Notes: generated by a model from the sequence alone, not told the origin. A DNA stretch of 64,000 nt from Pantoea sp. IMH (GCF_000599885.1 NZ_JFGT01000005.1:620001-684000), one strand, 5' to 3'. Shown: positions 22,177-29,795, counted from the stretch's first letter. Numbers and translations are program-made.

Positions 22177-23460
22177 TTAAACAGACAGGCGCAGGGCCAG
22201 CGCGGCCAGCGTCACAAAAAGCACCGGCAGGGTCATCACAATGCCCACGCGGAAGTAGTAGCCCCAGCTGACGGTAATGTTTTTCTGCGCCAGCACGTGC
22301 AGCCACAGCAGGGTCGCCAGGCTGCCGATGGGTGTGATTTTGGGGCCGAGATCGCAGCCGATGATGTTGGCGTAAATCATCGCCTCCTTCACCGCGCCCT
22401 GAGCCGTGCTGCCATCAATGGACAGGGCACCGACCAGGACGGTAGGCATGTTGTTCATCACCGATGACAAAAAGGCCGTCAAAAAACCGGTACCGAGTGT
22501 GGCGCTCCAGACGCCGTGTTCTGCAAACCGGTTCAGGATGGCTGAGAGGTAATCCGTCAGTCCGGCGTTGCGCAGGCCATATACTACGAGATACATACCC
22601 AGCGAGAAGATGACGATCTGCCAGGGCGCGCCTTTCAGCACTTTACGGGTGTCAATTACGTGCCCTTTCCGGGCAACAAGCCACAGAATAAATGCCGCCA
22701 CCGCTGCCACCAGACTGACCGGAACGCCGAGCGGCTCCAGGGCAAAAAAACCGGCCAGCAGCAGGAGCAGGACCAGCCATCCGGCTTTAAAGGTTCGCAT
22801 GTCTCGAATGGCTTCCCGTGGCACCTTCAGTTTCGCCAAGTCATAAGTGATCGGGAGGTCTTTACGGAAAAAGAGGTGAAGCATAACCAGCGTGGCCGCC
22901 ACGGACGCGATATTTACCGGCACCATGACAGACGCATATTCGCTGAACCCCAGCTTAAAAAAGTCCGCCGTCACGATGTTGACCAGGTTCGATACGATGA
23001 GCGGCAGGCTGGATGTGTCCGCGATAAAGCCTGCCGCCATCACAAACGCCAGTGTGGCGCCGGGGCTGAAGCCCAGCGCCAGTAGCATGGCGATGACAAT
23101 AGGCGTCAGGATAAGTGCCGCCCCGTCATTGGCAAACAGGGCCGCCACTGCCGCACCCAGCAGAACAATATACGTGAACAGCAGCCTGCCTTTACCGCCT
23201 CCCCAGCGGGAAACGTGCAGTGCAGCCCACTCAAAAAAGCCAGACTCATCAAGCAGCAGGCTGATGATAATAACCGCGATAAACGTGGCCGTGGCGTTCC
23301 AGACAATCTGCCAGACGGCCGGAATATCACCGATATGCACCACGCCGGTCAGCAGCGCCAGCGCGGCCCCGATAACTGCACTCCAGCCAATACTGAGTCC
23401 CTTTGGCTGCCAGATAACCAGCACCAGTGTCAGGACGAATATAGCGCCTGCCAGAAACAT
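22177..23460 (-). CDS. arsB: ArsB arsenite/antimonite antiporter
   Basis: A 427-aa inner-membrane protein with about 12 helices that expels As(OH)3/Sb(III), coupled to protons, or to an ArsA ATPase when one is present (none here). Family marks are [33 protein letters not shown] and [18 protein letters not shown]. The start is ATG 23458-23460 preceded by AAAGGAGAAAG; the open frame extends further upstream but without a ribosome site. Middle gene of arsR-arsB-arsC. Confidence 0.95.
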   Translation of the reverse strand: MFLAGAIFVLTLVLVIWQPKGLSIGWSAVIGAALALLTGVVHIGDIPAVWQIVWNATATFIAVIIISLLLDESGFFEWAALHVSRWGGGKGRLLFTYIVLLGAAVAALFANDGAALILTPIVIAMLLALGFSPGATLAFVMAAGFIADTSSLPLIVSNLVNIVTADFFKLGFSEYASVMVPVNIASVAATLVMLHLFFRKDLPITYDLAKLKVPREAIRDMRTFKAGWLVLLLLLAGFFALEPLGVPVSLVAAVAAFILWLVARKGHVIDTRKVLKGAPWQIVIFSLGMYLVVYGLRNAGLTDYLSAILNRFAEHGVWSATLGTGFLTAFLSSVMNNMPTVLVGALSIDGSTAQGAVKEAMIYANIIGCDLGPKITPIGSLATLLWLHVLAQKNITVSWGYYFRVGIVMTLPVLFVTLAALALRLSV

Positions 23461-23548
23461 ACTTTCTCCTTTGGATATAAAGCCTGTAAACGGGACTAAA
23501 GACAGCCCTGCTAACAAGTATGTAAAATCATATGTGTTTGGGTAAATT

Positions 23549-23902
23549 TCAAATGCAGACAGGCTTGCCGTTGGTGGTCGCGTTATTCCTTTCAGCCTGC
23601 TGGCTGAGTTGCAGAATGTCATCGCGCTGACACAGGTAAGCCTGCTCAATTACCGCAGCAGCCCAGGCGGGCATGTGTGGTGACAACCGATAATAAACCC
23701 ACTTGCCGTCTCGCCTGTCGATAAGCAGACCGGCGTCTCTGAGTAACGCCAGATGCCGGGAAATTTTAGGCTGACTTTCTTTCAGCATTGACGTGAGTTC
23801 ACAGACGCAAAGCTCTCCTTTTTCGCGCAACAGCAGCACCAGACTGAGTCGTGTTTCATCAGAGAGATTTTTGAAAAGCTGAAGAGGCTGAAATTGAGGC
23901 AT
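23549..23902 (-). CDS. arsR: ArsR repressor of the arsRBC operon
   Basis: A 117-aa winged-helix repressor with the classical ELCVCEL metalloid site (Cys32 and Cys34) in the recognition region, the same length and arrangement as E. coli ArsR. ATG 23900-23902 follows AGGAG; the longer frame to 23938 lacks a ribosome site. It heads arsB and arsC, with 88 bp to arsB. The cluster thus has two ArsR proteins with different thiol sites. Confidence 0.93.
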   Translation of the reverse strand: MPQFQPLQLFKNLSDETRLSLVLLLREKGELCVCELTSMLKESQPKISRHLALLRDAGLLIDRRDGKWVYYRLSPHMPAWAAAVIEQAYLCQRDDILQLSQQAERNNATTNGKPVCI

Positions 23903-23930
23903 GATGACTCCTGAGTCCGGAATTGAAGAC

Positions 23931-23975
23931 ATTCTCACTGCCTACAATTTGTGAGTCAATCATATATTCGTTAAT
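23931..23975 (-). promoter_or_regulatory. Promoter/operator of arsRBC
   Basis: On the minus strand TTGACT (comp. 23954-23959) and GAGAAT (comp. 23931-23936) stand 17 bp apart, 28 bp before the arsR start. The AATATATGATTGACTC stretch at and above the -35 resembles the E. coli ars operator region, which also overlaps the -35. Confidence 0.55.
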
Positions 23976-24356
23976 TCAGATGTGTTTATCTGGCAGTAGC
24001 TCATTTTGTGACAATTCGTTTACGGTATGCCTGCACAGGTAAGCCAGAAGGATGCAATCAATCTTCGAGCACTCAATGTCCGCTTTTCGCTCAAAGCTGC
24101 CTGTAGGTTCCTGCCGCGCCTGCCGGCGTCGGCCAACGCCTCGCGGCCGCACAGTAAACTGCACTCCCGCTCGCCGTTCCCGGAGTTCTGCATCATACTT
24201 CTTCAGCCCGGTAAAAAAACACATCGCGGGCAATCAGTACAATCAGTATCTGTAACCTCGCTTTCCGGGAGGTTGGCAAAGCCGCCCGGAACTTTTTTGC
24301 CTAAAATCCGCCCTTGGTTACAACATCCGCGCGAAACCCGCCGCCATTCACTTTCG
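23976..24356. other. Gene-free stretch between ars operon and cer-type site
   Basis: No convincing gene. At 24079 a degraded GTCCGCTTTTCGCTCAAAGC copy of the bordering palindrome is present (right arm decayed), and GC-rich sequence follows. The frames on both strands here have no ribosome sites or recognisable motifs. Confidence 0.5.
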
Positions 24357-24500
24357 TGCATGCCTATGCAGACGCGTCAAAATCATCAGGGGCGTTTTTC
24401 GGGGTTTCGGGCAGAGATAACCCTGCCTTTCGGCCAGAAACGCGCAAAACGGCGCTGAGGGCGTTTCTGCGGTGCGGGCAACCCTGATGTTATGGTAAAT
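24357..24500 (+). other. Complete cer-type Xer recombination site
   Basis: Core: XerC half GGTGCGGGCAA (24471-24481), 8-bp centre CCCTGATG, XerD half TTATGGTAAAT (24490-24500). ColE1 cer has GGTGCGTACAA, an 8-bp centre and the identical TTATGGTAAAT. An ArgR-box-like TGCATGCCTATGCA lies at 24357-24370, 100 bp before the core; cer has TGCATAGGTATTCA at about the same distance. Further accessory-sequence similarity is visible (CAAAATCATCAGG; GCGCTGAGGGCGTTTCTGCG). This is a plasmid multimer-resolution site sitting in a chromosome, at the head of array 2. Confidence 0.88.
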
Positions 24501-24513
24501 ACAGAGCAGGGAG

Positions 24514-25014
24514 CTAATCAGAGCTTACTTTTCCGCTTCGCTTTTCAAAGATGATCACGTCGCGAAATACCCCATTCATTTCGCCCACTTTTTCTCGGTA
24601 ACCGACCTTTCTGAACCCCTGTCCAAGGTGCAGCCTTATGCTGGCCTGATTTTCAGGGAAAATACCGGCAATCAGCGTCCAGTATCCGGCCTGTTCAGAG
24701 GCAGTTATCAGCGTTGAAAGAAGCTGCTTCCCCACCCCGTATTTATGATTGTTTGGATGAACATAAATACTCAGTTCCGCTACACCCCGGTAAGCATGAC
24801 GGCTTGAGTAAGGGGATAGAGCAGCCCATCCGATAAGCTCGTCATGTACACACGCCACGTAACGGCATTTTGTCAGATGACCGGTATTCCACTCATCCCA
24901 TTCTGGCGCAGCAGTCTGAAAAGTGGCGTTACCAGTAGCGATACCCGCCTGATAAATGTCCCTTACGGCATTCCAGTCATCCTGCCGCATTTCTTTTATA
25001 GTGATTTCGACCAT
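24514..25014 (-). CDS. GNAT N-acetyltransferase, phosphinothricin-acetyltransferase-like (array 2)
   Basis: A 166-aa GNAT of the PAT group: DIYQAGIATGNATFQTAAP near the N-terminus, the acetyl-CoA loop YVHPNNHKYGVGKQLL and IRLHLGQGFRKVGYREKVG. It should acetylate a small toxic amine; the substrate is not deducible. ATG 25012-25014 is preceded by GGAGAG; a start six bases earlier is possible. Its stop lies 13 bp from the XerD half of the cer-type site, so the cassette is tightly packed. It is not close to the PAT-like gene at 18783. Confidence 0.85.
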   Translation of the reverse strand: MVEITIKEMRQDDWNAVRDIYQAGIATGNATFQTAAPEWDEWNTGHLTKCRYVACVHDELIGWAALSPYSSRHAYRGVAELSIYVHPNNHKYGVGKQLLSTLITASEQAGYWTLIAGIFPENQASIRLHLGQGFRKVGYREKVGEMNGVFRDVIIFEKRSGKVSSD

Positions 25015-25086
25015 CAGCACTCTCCGACTCGACCGTCATTATGTTTTATTAACATAGCATTAAACGATTCTTAGCTGCGATCGAAG

Positions 25087-25116
25087 GCAGTTCTCCAGCC
25101 GGATGTTATGGTAAAT
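25087..25116 (+). repeat. Xer-type site 2 of array 2
   Basis: XerD half TTATGGTAAAT at 25106-25116, centre GCCGGATG. The expected XerC half (25087-25097) matches poorly. Confidence 0.7.
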
Positions 25117-25163
25117 GTGAGTGGGTTATGACAATTGAAATCAGTGGCAGCAAGGAGTCGGCA

Positions 25164-25670
25164 GTGGAAAAATTTACGGTACGGCGCATTACTGAAAGCG
25201 ATCTTGGCGACTTCAGAGAATTGAGGCTGGAAGCCTTGCGGCTTCATCCGGATGCTTTTGGTGCGTCCTACGACGAATGCACACTGAAGCCGCTGCATTT
25301 CTTTGCCAAACAGCTGCGAAATAGTCATGTTTTTGGCGGGTTTGATCTTCATAACACCTTACAGGGCATGATTGGCGTTAACCGCAGCTCTCTACCAAAA
25401 CTGAGCCATGTTGCAAGTATCTGGGGAATGTATGTTCGCACCGAGATGAGAGGCAGCGGGCTGTCATCTCGCCTCATGGAGGCGGCGCTGGAAGTCGCCA
25501 GTTCAGCCAAAACTGTGAAACTATCCGTGGTTACCACTAACCGGGCTGCGTATGCGCTTTATCATTCCTTCGGGTTTACCGAGTGGGCAACGGACACCGC
25601 TGCACTGTGCGTTGACGGGGTGTTTCATGACGAGTTCCTCATGAGGCTGGACTCAGAGAGCGGTTCATAA
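25164..25670 (+). CDS. GNAT N-acetyltransferase (array 2)
   Basis: A 168-aa GNAT. Marks are FTVRRITESDLGDFRELRLEAL (N-terminal strand and helix, quoted in part), WGMYVRTEMRGSGLSSRLMEAAL (acetyl-CoA loop) and NRAAYALYHSFGFTEW. I choose GTG 25164 because AAGGAG lies 6 bases upstream; ATG 25128 is in frame but unsupported. The TAA stop (25668-25670) falls within the XerC-like half of the next site, showing that gene and recombination site are one unit. Confidence 0.85.
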   Translation: MEKFTVRRITESDLGDFRELRLEALRLHPDAFGASYDECTLKPLHFFAKQLRNSHVFGGFDLHNTLQGMIGVNRSSLPKLSHVASIWGMYVRTEMRGSGLSSRLMEAALEVASSAKTVKLSVVTTNRAAYALYHSFGFTEWATDTAALCVDGVFHDEFLMRLDSESGS

Positions 25671-25689
25671 CAGAGATGTTATGGTAAAT
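25660..25689 (+). repeat. Xer-type site 3 of array 2
   Basis: XerC-like GCGGTTCATAA (7 of 11 with dif-type GGTGCGCATAA), centre CAGAGATG, XerD half TTATGGTAAAT. Confidence 0.8.
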
Positions 25690-25729
25690 GCGAGTGACCG
25701 GCAGGGTCTCGTGAGAAAGAGCGAAAGCT

Positions 25730-26149
25730 CTACTCAATGTACTGGCTAAAACGCAGAAGGTATCCATCCGGATCCTGCACGAGAAATTCTCGCTGGCAGG
25801 CGGTTGTTTCGCCGGTGTTGTAATGGTTATCGCTGAGACCCCGATACAGCGTTACGCTATGCGCATTTATACGGGCGAATATCTGTTCAATATCGTCCAC
25901 TTCTATCTGGAAATTTACGCCGCGTCCCAGCGGTCTGGTGAGTTCTGCCGTATTCCACCCTCCTGGATGATACTGCTCAAGCATCAGTTGCGCTTCGCCA
26001 AGGTTGATATAGGCAAACTCCGGCTCTGTGCGCCTGATCATGACGCTGAAGCCAAGCACATCGGTATAGAAGCTAAGGGAAGCGGGAAGATCTGTTACGG
26101 TCAGCTCGGGAACCATGCGGTTCCAGTAGGGTTCTTTCATGTCAGTCAT
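25730..26149 (-). CDS. VOC-family (glyoxalase/bleomycin-resistance-like) protein (array 2)
   Basis: A 139-aa vicinal-oxygen-chelate protein: VPELTVTDLPASLSFYTDVLGF at the first beta-alpha-beta unit, FAYINLGEAQLMLEQY, and a second unit with GVNFQIEVDDIEQIFARI and FLVQDPDGYLLRFSQ. Such proteins bind or modify drugs or act as dioxygenase/lyase; length and the FYTDVLGF / DPDGYLLRF motifs are closest to bleomycin-binding-type members. ATG 26147-26149 has AAGGAT at correct spacing. It shares the cassette with the ABM gene upstream on the same strand. Confidence 0.82.
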   Translation of the reverse strand: MTDMKEPYWNRMVPELTVTDLPASLSFYTDVLGFSVMIRRTEPEFAYINLGEAQLMLEQYHPGGWNTAELTRPLGRGVNFQIEVDDIEQIFARINAHSVTLYRGLSDNHYNTGETTACQREFLVQDPDGYLLRFSQYIE

Positions 26150-26289
26150 TTTTTTCATCCTTTTTTGACTGACGCAGCATACACCAGATGGCTTGTGCGG
26201 GGTTCGTGGCCGGGATGGTATGTTCAATTCGACCTGGTAGCAGATTCAGATGAGGAGGAGGCCGCCTCATGGCTGCGGCCAGCAAATTA

Positions 26290-26601
26290 CTACAAAGGGG
26301 ATACAGCTTGAACATTGTGCTGGAAGACGTAAGGATCAGATAGCAGCTCAAATTGCTCGTCGTCTGGATAGGTGACTGCAATCTGGTACTGTTCGCCTGC
26401 AAATGCTTTCACTGCCTCAAGATCTTTCCAGTAAGTTGCCAGGAAGAAATGTTCCCATTCACCCTGTGTCTCTCTGCGTACATATGCTCCCAGATTTCCT
26501 GGTGTCCTCTCTGAATGTTCAACACCGGTCTTTTGCAGATGGCTTGCAAAGCCTTCTGCATACTTAAACGGTACGCATCCGTGCCATGTTCTGACAATCA
26601 T
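26290..26601 (-). CDS. Antibiotic biosynthesis monooxygenase-domain protein (array 2)
   Basis: A 103-aa single-domain dimeric ferredoxin-like (ABM) protein: MIVRTWHGCVPFKYAEGFASHL, YVRRETQGEWEHFFLATYWKDLEAVKAFAG and the C-terminal ...FELLSDPYVFQH. The WHG start and FL-TYW-DLEAVKAFAG core are characteristic. ABM proteins oxidise aromatic polyketides or simply bind hydrophobic ligands. It lies upstream of the VOC gene in the same cassette and direction, with about 140 bp between. Confidence 0.8.
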   Translation of the reverse strand: MIVRTWHGCVPFKYAEGFASHLQKTGVEHSERTPGNLGAYVRRETQGEWEHFFLATYWKDLEAVKAFAGEQYQIAVTYPDDEQFELLSDPYVFQHNVQAVSPL

Positions 26602-26655
26602 GTGTCTATCCTCATGTTGTGGAAGGGTTTAACCATAACATGGGATGGAAAGAGG

Positions 26656-26685
26656 TGGGATTCGTGATCAGATGTTATGGTAAAT
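26656..26685 (+). repeat. Xer-type site 4 of array 2
   Basis: XerD half TTATGGTAAAT at 26675-26685, centre ATCAGATG; XerC half poor. Confidence 0.7.
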
Positions 26686-26725
26686 ACAGGGTGTCTGAAG
26701 AAGGTGCATCGGATTACTGCATTAC

Positions 26726-26884
26726 TCAGAGAGCCCGGAATATCCACACTGTAATGGGATACAACAGGTAAAGAATGACGACGACTTGCAGCCCTTTGAG
26801 CAGCCAACGGGTACGACGCCAGAGGTGACGTTCCTTTTCATTGGCTTCCTGAATGGATTTCTGTATCTGATCCTGATGAGGCAC
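26726..26884 (-). CDS. 52-aa single-span membrane protein (array 2)
   Basis: A short frame with GTG 26882-26884 preceded by AAGGATG. The product begins MPHQDQIQKSIQEANEKERH (amphipathic, charged), then WRRTRW, a membrane span LLKGLQVVVILYLLYPITVW and IFRAL. It fills the 278-bp cassette between sites 4 and 5. Another frame on the same strand is longer but has no ribosome site or recognisable sequence. Function unknown. Confidence 0.5.
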   Translation of the reverse strand: MPHQDQIQKSIQEANEKERHLWRRTRWLLKGLQVVVILYLLYPITVWIFRAL

Positions 26885-26944
26885 AGCGTCATCCTTGATT
26901 GAGGGTTATCAGAGGTTCCAGCATAACGGAACACGCTTTTTCAT

Positions 26945-26974
26945 CAAGTGCATCACCCAGATGTTATGGTAAAT
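26945..26974 (+). repeat. Xer-type site 5 of array 2
   Basis: XerC-like CAAGTGCATCA, centre CCCAGATG, XerD half TTATGGTAAAT. Confidence 0.75.
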
Positions 26975-27005
26975 ATTATGATTGAGAATAGAGATGGAGT
27001 GTTTG

Positions 27006-27500
27006 ATGGGTATCGTAATACGAGCTGTTGAATTAAAAGATGCGGAGCAGCTGAAAAGTATATATAGCCAAAAAAATGTCCAAGAAAACATGTTGCAACT
27101 ACCGGCTCCATCGCTAAGTTATTGGGAGAGTCGAATCCAAAATTATAGCGAAAATGGATGGATTGGTTTTGTAGCTGAGATCGAAGGCGTTGTGGTTGCT
27201 GAGTTAGTGATTTTTACTCAAAAAAATATAAGGCTTAGGCATGTTGTTTCTTTTGGGGTTGCCGTTGATATGAATCATTCAGGAAAAGGTATAGGAAAGA
27301 AGCTGATTCTTTTCTGTCAGGAATATGCATTTCAATGGTTGGCAGCTGGGCGTCTTGAGTTAGAGGTTTTTGCTAGCAACAGTTCAGCAATCAAACTTTA
27401 TGAAAAATTAGGCTTCGAGATTGAAGGCAAGAAGAGAAATGCCGCATTAAAAAATGGGGTGTATCAGGATGTCTTCATTATGTCGAAGCTAGCCATTTAA
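27006..27500 (+). CDS. GNAT N-acetyltransferase (array 2)
   Basis: A 164-aa GNAT, clearly more AT-rich than its neighbours. Marks are IRAVELKDAEQLKSIYSQ, FGVAVDMNHSGKGIGKKLI (acetyl-CoA loop) and NSSAIKLYEKLGFEIEGKKRNA followed by YQDVFIMSKL, the layout of RimJ/L- or YhhY-type acetyltransferases. ATG 27006 follows GGAG; upstream in-frame starts lack one. It stands between Xer-type site 5 and the weaker site 6. Confidence 0.82.
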   Translation: MGIVIRAVELKDAEQLKSIYSQKNVQENMLQLPAPSLSYWESRIQNYSENGWIGFVAEIEGVVVAELVIFTQKNIRLRHVVSFGVAVDMNHSGKGIGKKLILFCQEYAFQWLAAGRLELEVFASNSSAIKLYEKLGFEIEGKKRNAALKNGVYQDVFIMSKLAI

Positions 27501-27974
27501 ACCTAAGACCTGGAACTATCAAACTCTAGGCCTAGATTGATTTTTATAGCGTTATAGTCGGTACATGACAGGGTTGTTATGTTTAATATGGCAGAACTTC
27601 CCTGTCACTATAATTTTGATGTCCGCTTCTCGCTCGTAGCGGACTTTGATCAATCGTTTGGGAAGATGCAATAAATGATGAATGTGGTTGAAATCTCTCT
27701 ATGACATTTGAGCATACCCAAGTGTCATAGGGTAAATCCCTCCTTAAAACCCCTAATGTCATTATCTATATGTCATGGGTATGATTGTCATAACCTAAAT
27801 GTCATAGGTTCGCGGCTCTTGTAGACTTATTTGCATATAGTCATTCCGATTTGTGATTTATTAGGGTTGTCATTGGAGAGATGATCGCTGTGTTCTTTAC
27901 CGTTTGCTTTTACCGATCATTATTGAGCGATCGGCTTTATGATCATTCCGTTTTCGATGGTAGAGCTAGATTTT
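27501..27974. other. Gene-free stretch with Xer-like site, palindrome and iterons
   Basis: Holds, in order, TTATGTTTAAT at 27577-27587 (last Xer-like half), a palindrome GTCCGCTTC/GTAGCGGAC at about 27619-27642, and the TGTCAT repeats at 27701-27805. No gene is visible. Confidence 0.6.
27701..27810. repeat. TGTCAT iterons
   Basis: TGTCAT occurs at 27723, 27757, 27771, 27786 and 27800, the last four 14-15 bp apart, with an inverted ATGACA at 27701. Several copies extend to TGTCATAGG. Regular spacing near one and a half helical turns resembles a replication-initiator or regulator binding array. Confidence 0.65.
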
Positions 27975-28679
27975 TCATAACCACGCTTTAATCAACATCG
28001 GATCGAAAAGCCCTTTTGGAAAGTTGAACAGATACTGGCGGGCGGTTGTGACGTTCAAATCATAGAAATCCGCATATTCTCTGACGTTACAATTCCTCAA
28101 CCATGCGCCGCTGTAATACTTATCAAAATGCTGGGCCCAGATTTCATTCATTGGGCGCCGTGATAACTGGCGATGCGCTGTGCGCTGAGGAAGCTGATTC
28201 TCGACAATATACTCCTGCGCAGTTAGCGCTTGTTGCTGGTGGAACTGGCGGCGGTGATAAACCCAAAACAGCACACGGATTGCTGCACCACCGCATTTAT
28301 GCAAATTCTCATACATTCTGCGTCTGGGAAGCTTGTGCTTGTACGCATATTGTTGTTGGGTGATGCCATTTAAGATAGCCTCGCGGCGATAATTTTGCTT
28401 ATGAAAGGCCCACTGAACCCGCCATCTACCATTCCAAACATCATAGTCCTTATAATCTTTTTCATACTTCATTGCCGGGAGCAGAAAACGCTCAAATAAT
28501 TCATCCAGTGTTGCAGGTAAGATATGAAGATGCTGCTTTCTTTGCAGGCGCTGCTCATCAGTCAGTGAGCTTATTTCAAATTTCGTAAGCCAGTCATTGG
28601 TTCCCGTATGGGTTTTTAATTTACTATTAATAGAGTGGTGAATATCAATTTTAGCATTGCCAATTTTTATCTTTTCCAT
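27975..28679 (-). CDS. Protein with three HTH-like repeats, unknown function
   Basis: A 234-aa basic protein of no named family. The C-terminal two thirds contain three copies of a unit of about 45 aa: TQQQYAYKHKLPRRRMYENL, TAQEYIVENQLPQRTAHRQL and NVREYADFYDLNVTTARQYL, each preceded by a Trp/His-rich helix. Each ends in a helix-turn-helix-like Y-x7-L-x4-A/M-x3-L pattern. The last unit plus the tail (NFPKGLFDPMLIKAWL) is shared with the C-terminus of the next upstream gene product, so they are relatives or partners. Twenty-one bp separate the two genes. Confidence 0.6.
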   Translation of the reverse strand: MEKIKIGNAKIDIHHSINSKLKTHTGTNDWLTKFEISSLTDEQRLQRKQHLHILPATLDELFERFLLPAMKYEKDYKDYDVWNGRWRVQWAFHKQNYRREAILNGITQQQYAYKHKLPRRRMYENLHKCGGAAIRVLFWVYHRRQFHQQQALTAQEYIVENQLPQRTAHRQLSRRPMNEIWAQHFDKYYSGAWLRNCNVREYADFYDLNVTTARQYLFNFPKGLFDPMLIKAWL

Positions 28680-28700
28680 CTTTATGATCCTTATAAATCT

Positions 28701-29795
28701 TTAGAGCCAAGGTTCTAACAACCACGGGTTAATTAGATTAGCCGGGTAATTACATAGATAGCGGCTTGCCGTGCCCGGATTAAGATAATACCAGCGGCAA
28801 TATTGCGAAACGCTAATGTTGCAGGGCCAGTAATAGCGGTAGTAACATTCAAAATGGCGTTGCCAGTGAGGGCTGAGTTTTTGACTAACCCTATTGAATT
28901 CCGTGGTAGGCAAGTGAGTTGTAAATGAGCTCAAACGCTGAAATGCTCTTCTGAGAGCTTTCATGCGAAGTGAGGAGATATCTTTCAATTGTTCGTTATC
29001 TGCGACCGGCGCAACCATAAGTGATGTATCCGGGCCCCCCGGGGAAGCAAAAAGCGAATCCAGTTTTCCAGGCAGCGGGCAATGCTCTTGAGCAGGGGCA
29101 AATGAAGCAGGTTCCGCGCGGAATGGAGTTGTTCTAGGGGGCCTGCCTTTTTTCAGGCATGAATAATGCTGAGTGCCAGAGAGTGCAATACCTTTAGCAA
29201 TACTCTCTTTAGAATGCCGCTTAGCAAAATAACTAACCCGCAAAAGCAACGCGGTCAGAGCCTCAGTGTCGTTCTTCCTGACGAAATAATATCCGTGCTT
29301 TGGAAACCAGACCGTACCACCGGTGGCGATTTTCCAGCAGCTCTCCACCAGCTTGTTAATTTTAAGAGGATGGCGAACGTAGTTGCCGTCTACCATCAGA
29401 AGGTAATGATAATGCTGCGCCGGTGCTTTGTTCTGCTCCCGGACCCAAAACACCCGAACAAAGCTTTTAGGGTACATTCTCCTGAGAGAAGGGATGATTA
29501 ACTGATGAAAGTTGGTAATAGCACGATTGTCAGAAGTGTACTGAGGAAGATGAAAATCATAACGTATTGCGAGAAAGCGTGAGCAGCTGCTGTAAGTTTT
29601 ATCAATTGTCCGGAACAGTGAGTTCATGATTTTAGCATTTTGCTGACACTCCTCGGGCATGACTGGCCAAAGAACACCATCATACAGAAACTCTCCGCTA
29701 GCCTGGATATCCGGATAAACAGTACTGCGCGTAATATTATTAATTACCGGCTTTTGGGAAGCGGAAACCTGATTGGCAGTTTTGCTGTTTATCAT
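28701..29795 (-). CDS. YagK/YfjJ (inovirus Gp2)-type protein
   Basis: A 364-aa protein with the inovirus Gp2 / YagK-YfjJ C-terminal domain: SCSRFLAIRYDFHLPQY, SLRRMYPKSFVRVFWVREQNKAPAQHYHYLLMVDG and VWFPKHGYYFVRK. The HYHYLL motif is in the position of a HUH-like metal site of replication initiators, and such proteins are common in P4-like and satellite islands. After a low-complexity linker a C-terminal HTH-like unit (NISVSQYCRWYYLNPGTASRYL, quoted in part) matches those in the downstream protein. A replication-initiation role is inferred. Confidence 0.75.
   Translation of the reverse strand: MINSKTANQVSASQKPVINNITRSTVYPDIQASGEFLYDGVLWPVMPEECQQNAKIMNSLFRTIDKTYSSCSRFLAIRYDFHLPQYTSDNRAITNFHQLIIPSLRRMYPKSFVRVFWVREQNKAPAQHYHYLLMVDGNYVRHPLKINKLVESCWKIATGGTVWFPKHGYYFVRKNDTEALTALLLRVSYFAKRHSKESIAKGIALSGTQHYSCLKKGRPPRTTPFRAEPASFAPAQEHCPLPGKLDSLFASPGGPDTSLMVAPVADNEQLKDISSLRMKALRRAFQRLSSFTTHLPTTEFNRVSQKLSPHWQRHFECYYRYYWPCNISVSQYCRWYYLNPGTASRYLCNYPANLINPWLLEPWL

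Larger units (their letters stand above)
24490..27587 (+). repeat. ARRAY 2: cassettes bracketed by XerD-type half-sites
   Basis: TTATGGTAAAT recurs at 24490, 25106, 25679, 26675 and 26964, every time preceded by ATG (mostly GATG), with TTATGTTTAAT at 27577. Each is the XerD half of a cer-like core with a variable 8-bp centre; XerC halves range from good (24471) to poor. The intervals hold acetyltransferases, a VOC protein, an ABM protein and a small membrane protein, on either strand. No recombinase is encoded locally; host XerC/XerD are the expected enzymes. Confidence 0.8.

Noticed and set aside
22568-23545. Plus-strand frames opposite arsB
   Set aside because: Antisense shadows of the arsB coding sequence.
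26142-26402. 86-codon minus-strand frame between the VOC and ABM genes
   Set aside because: Overlaps both genes in another frame and has no recognisable sequence.
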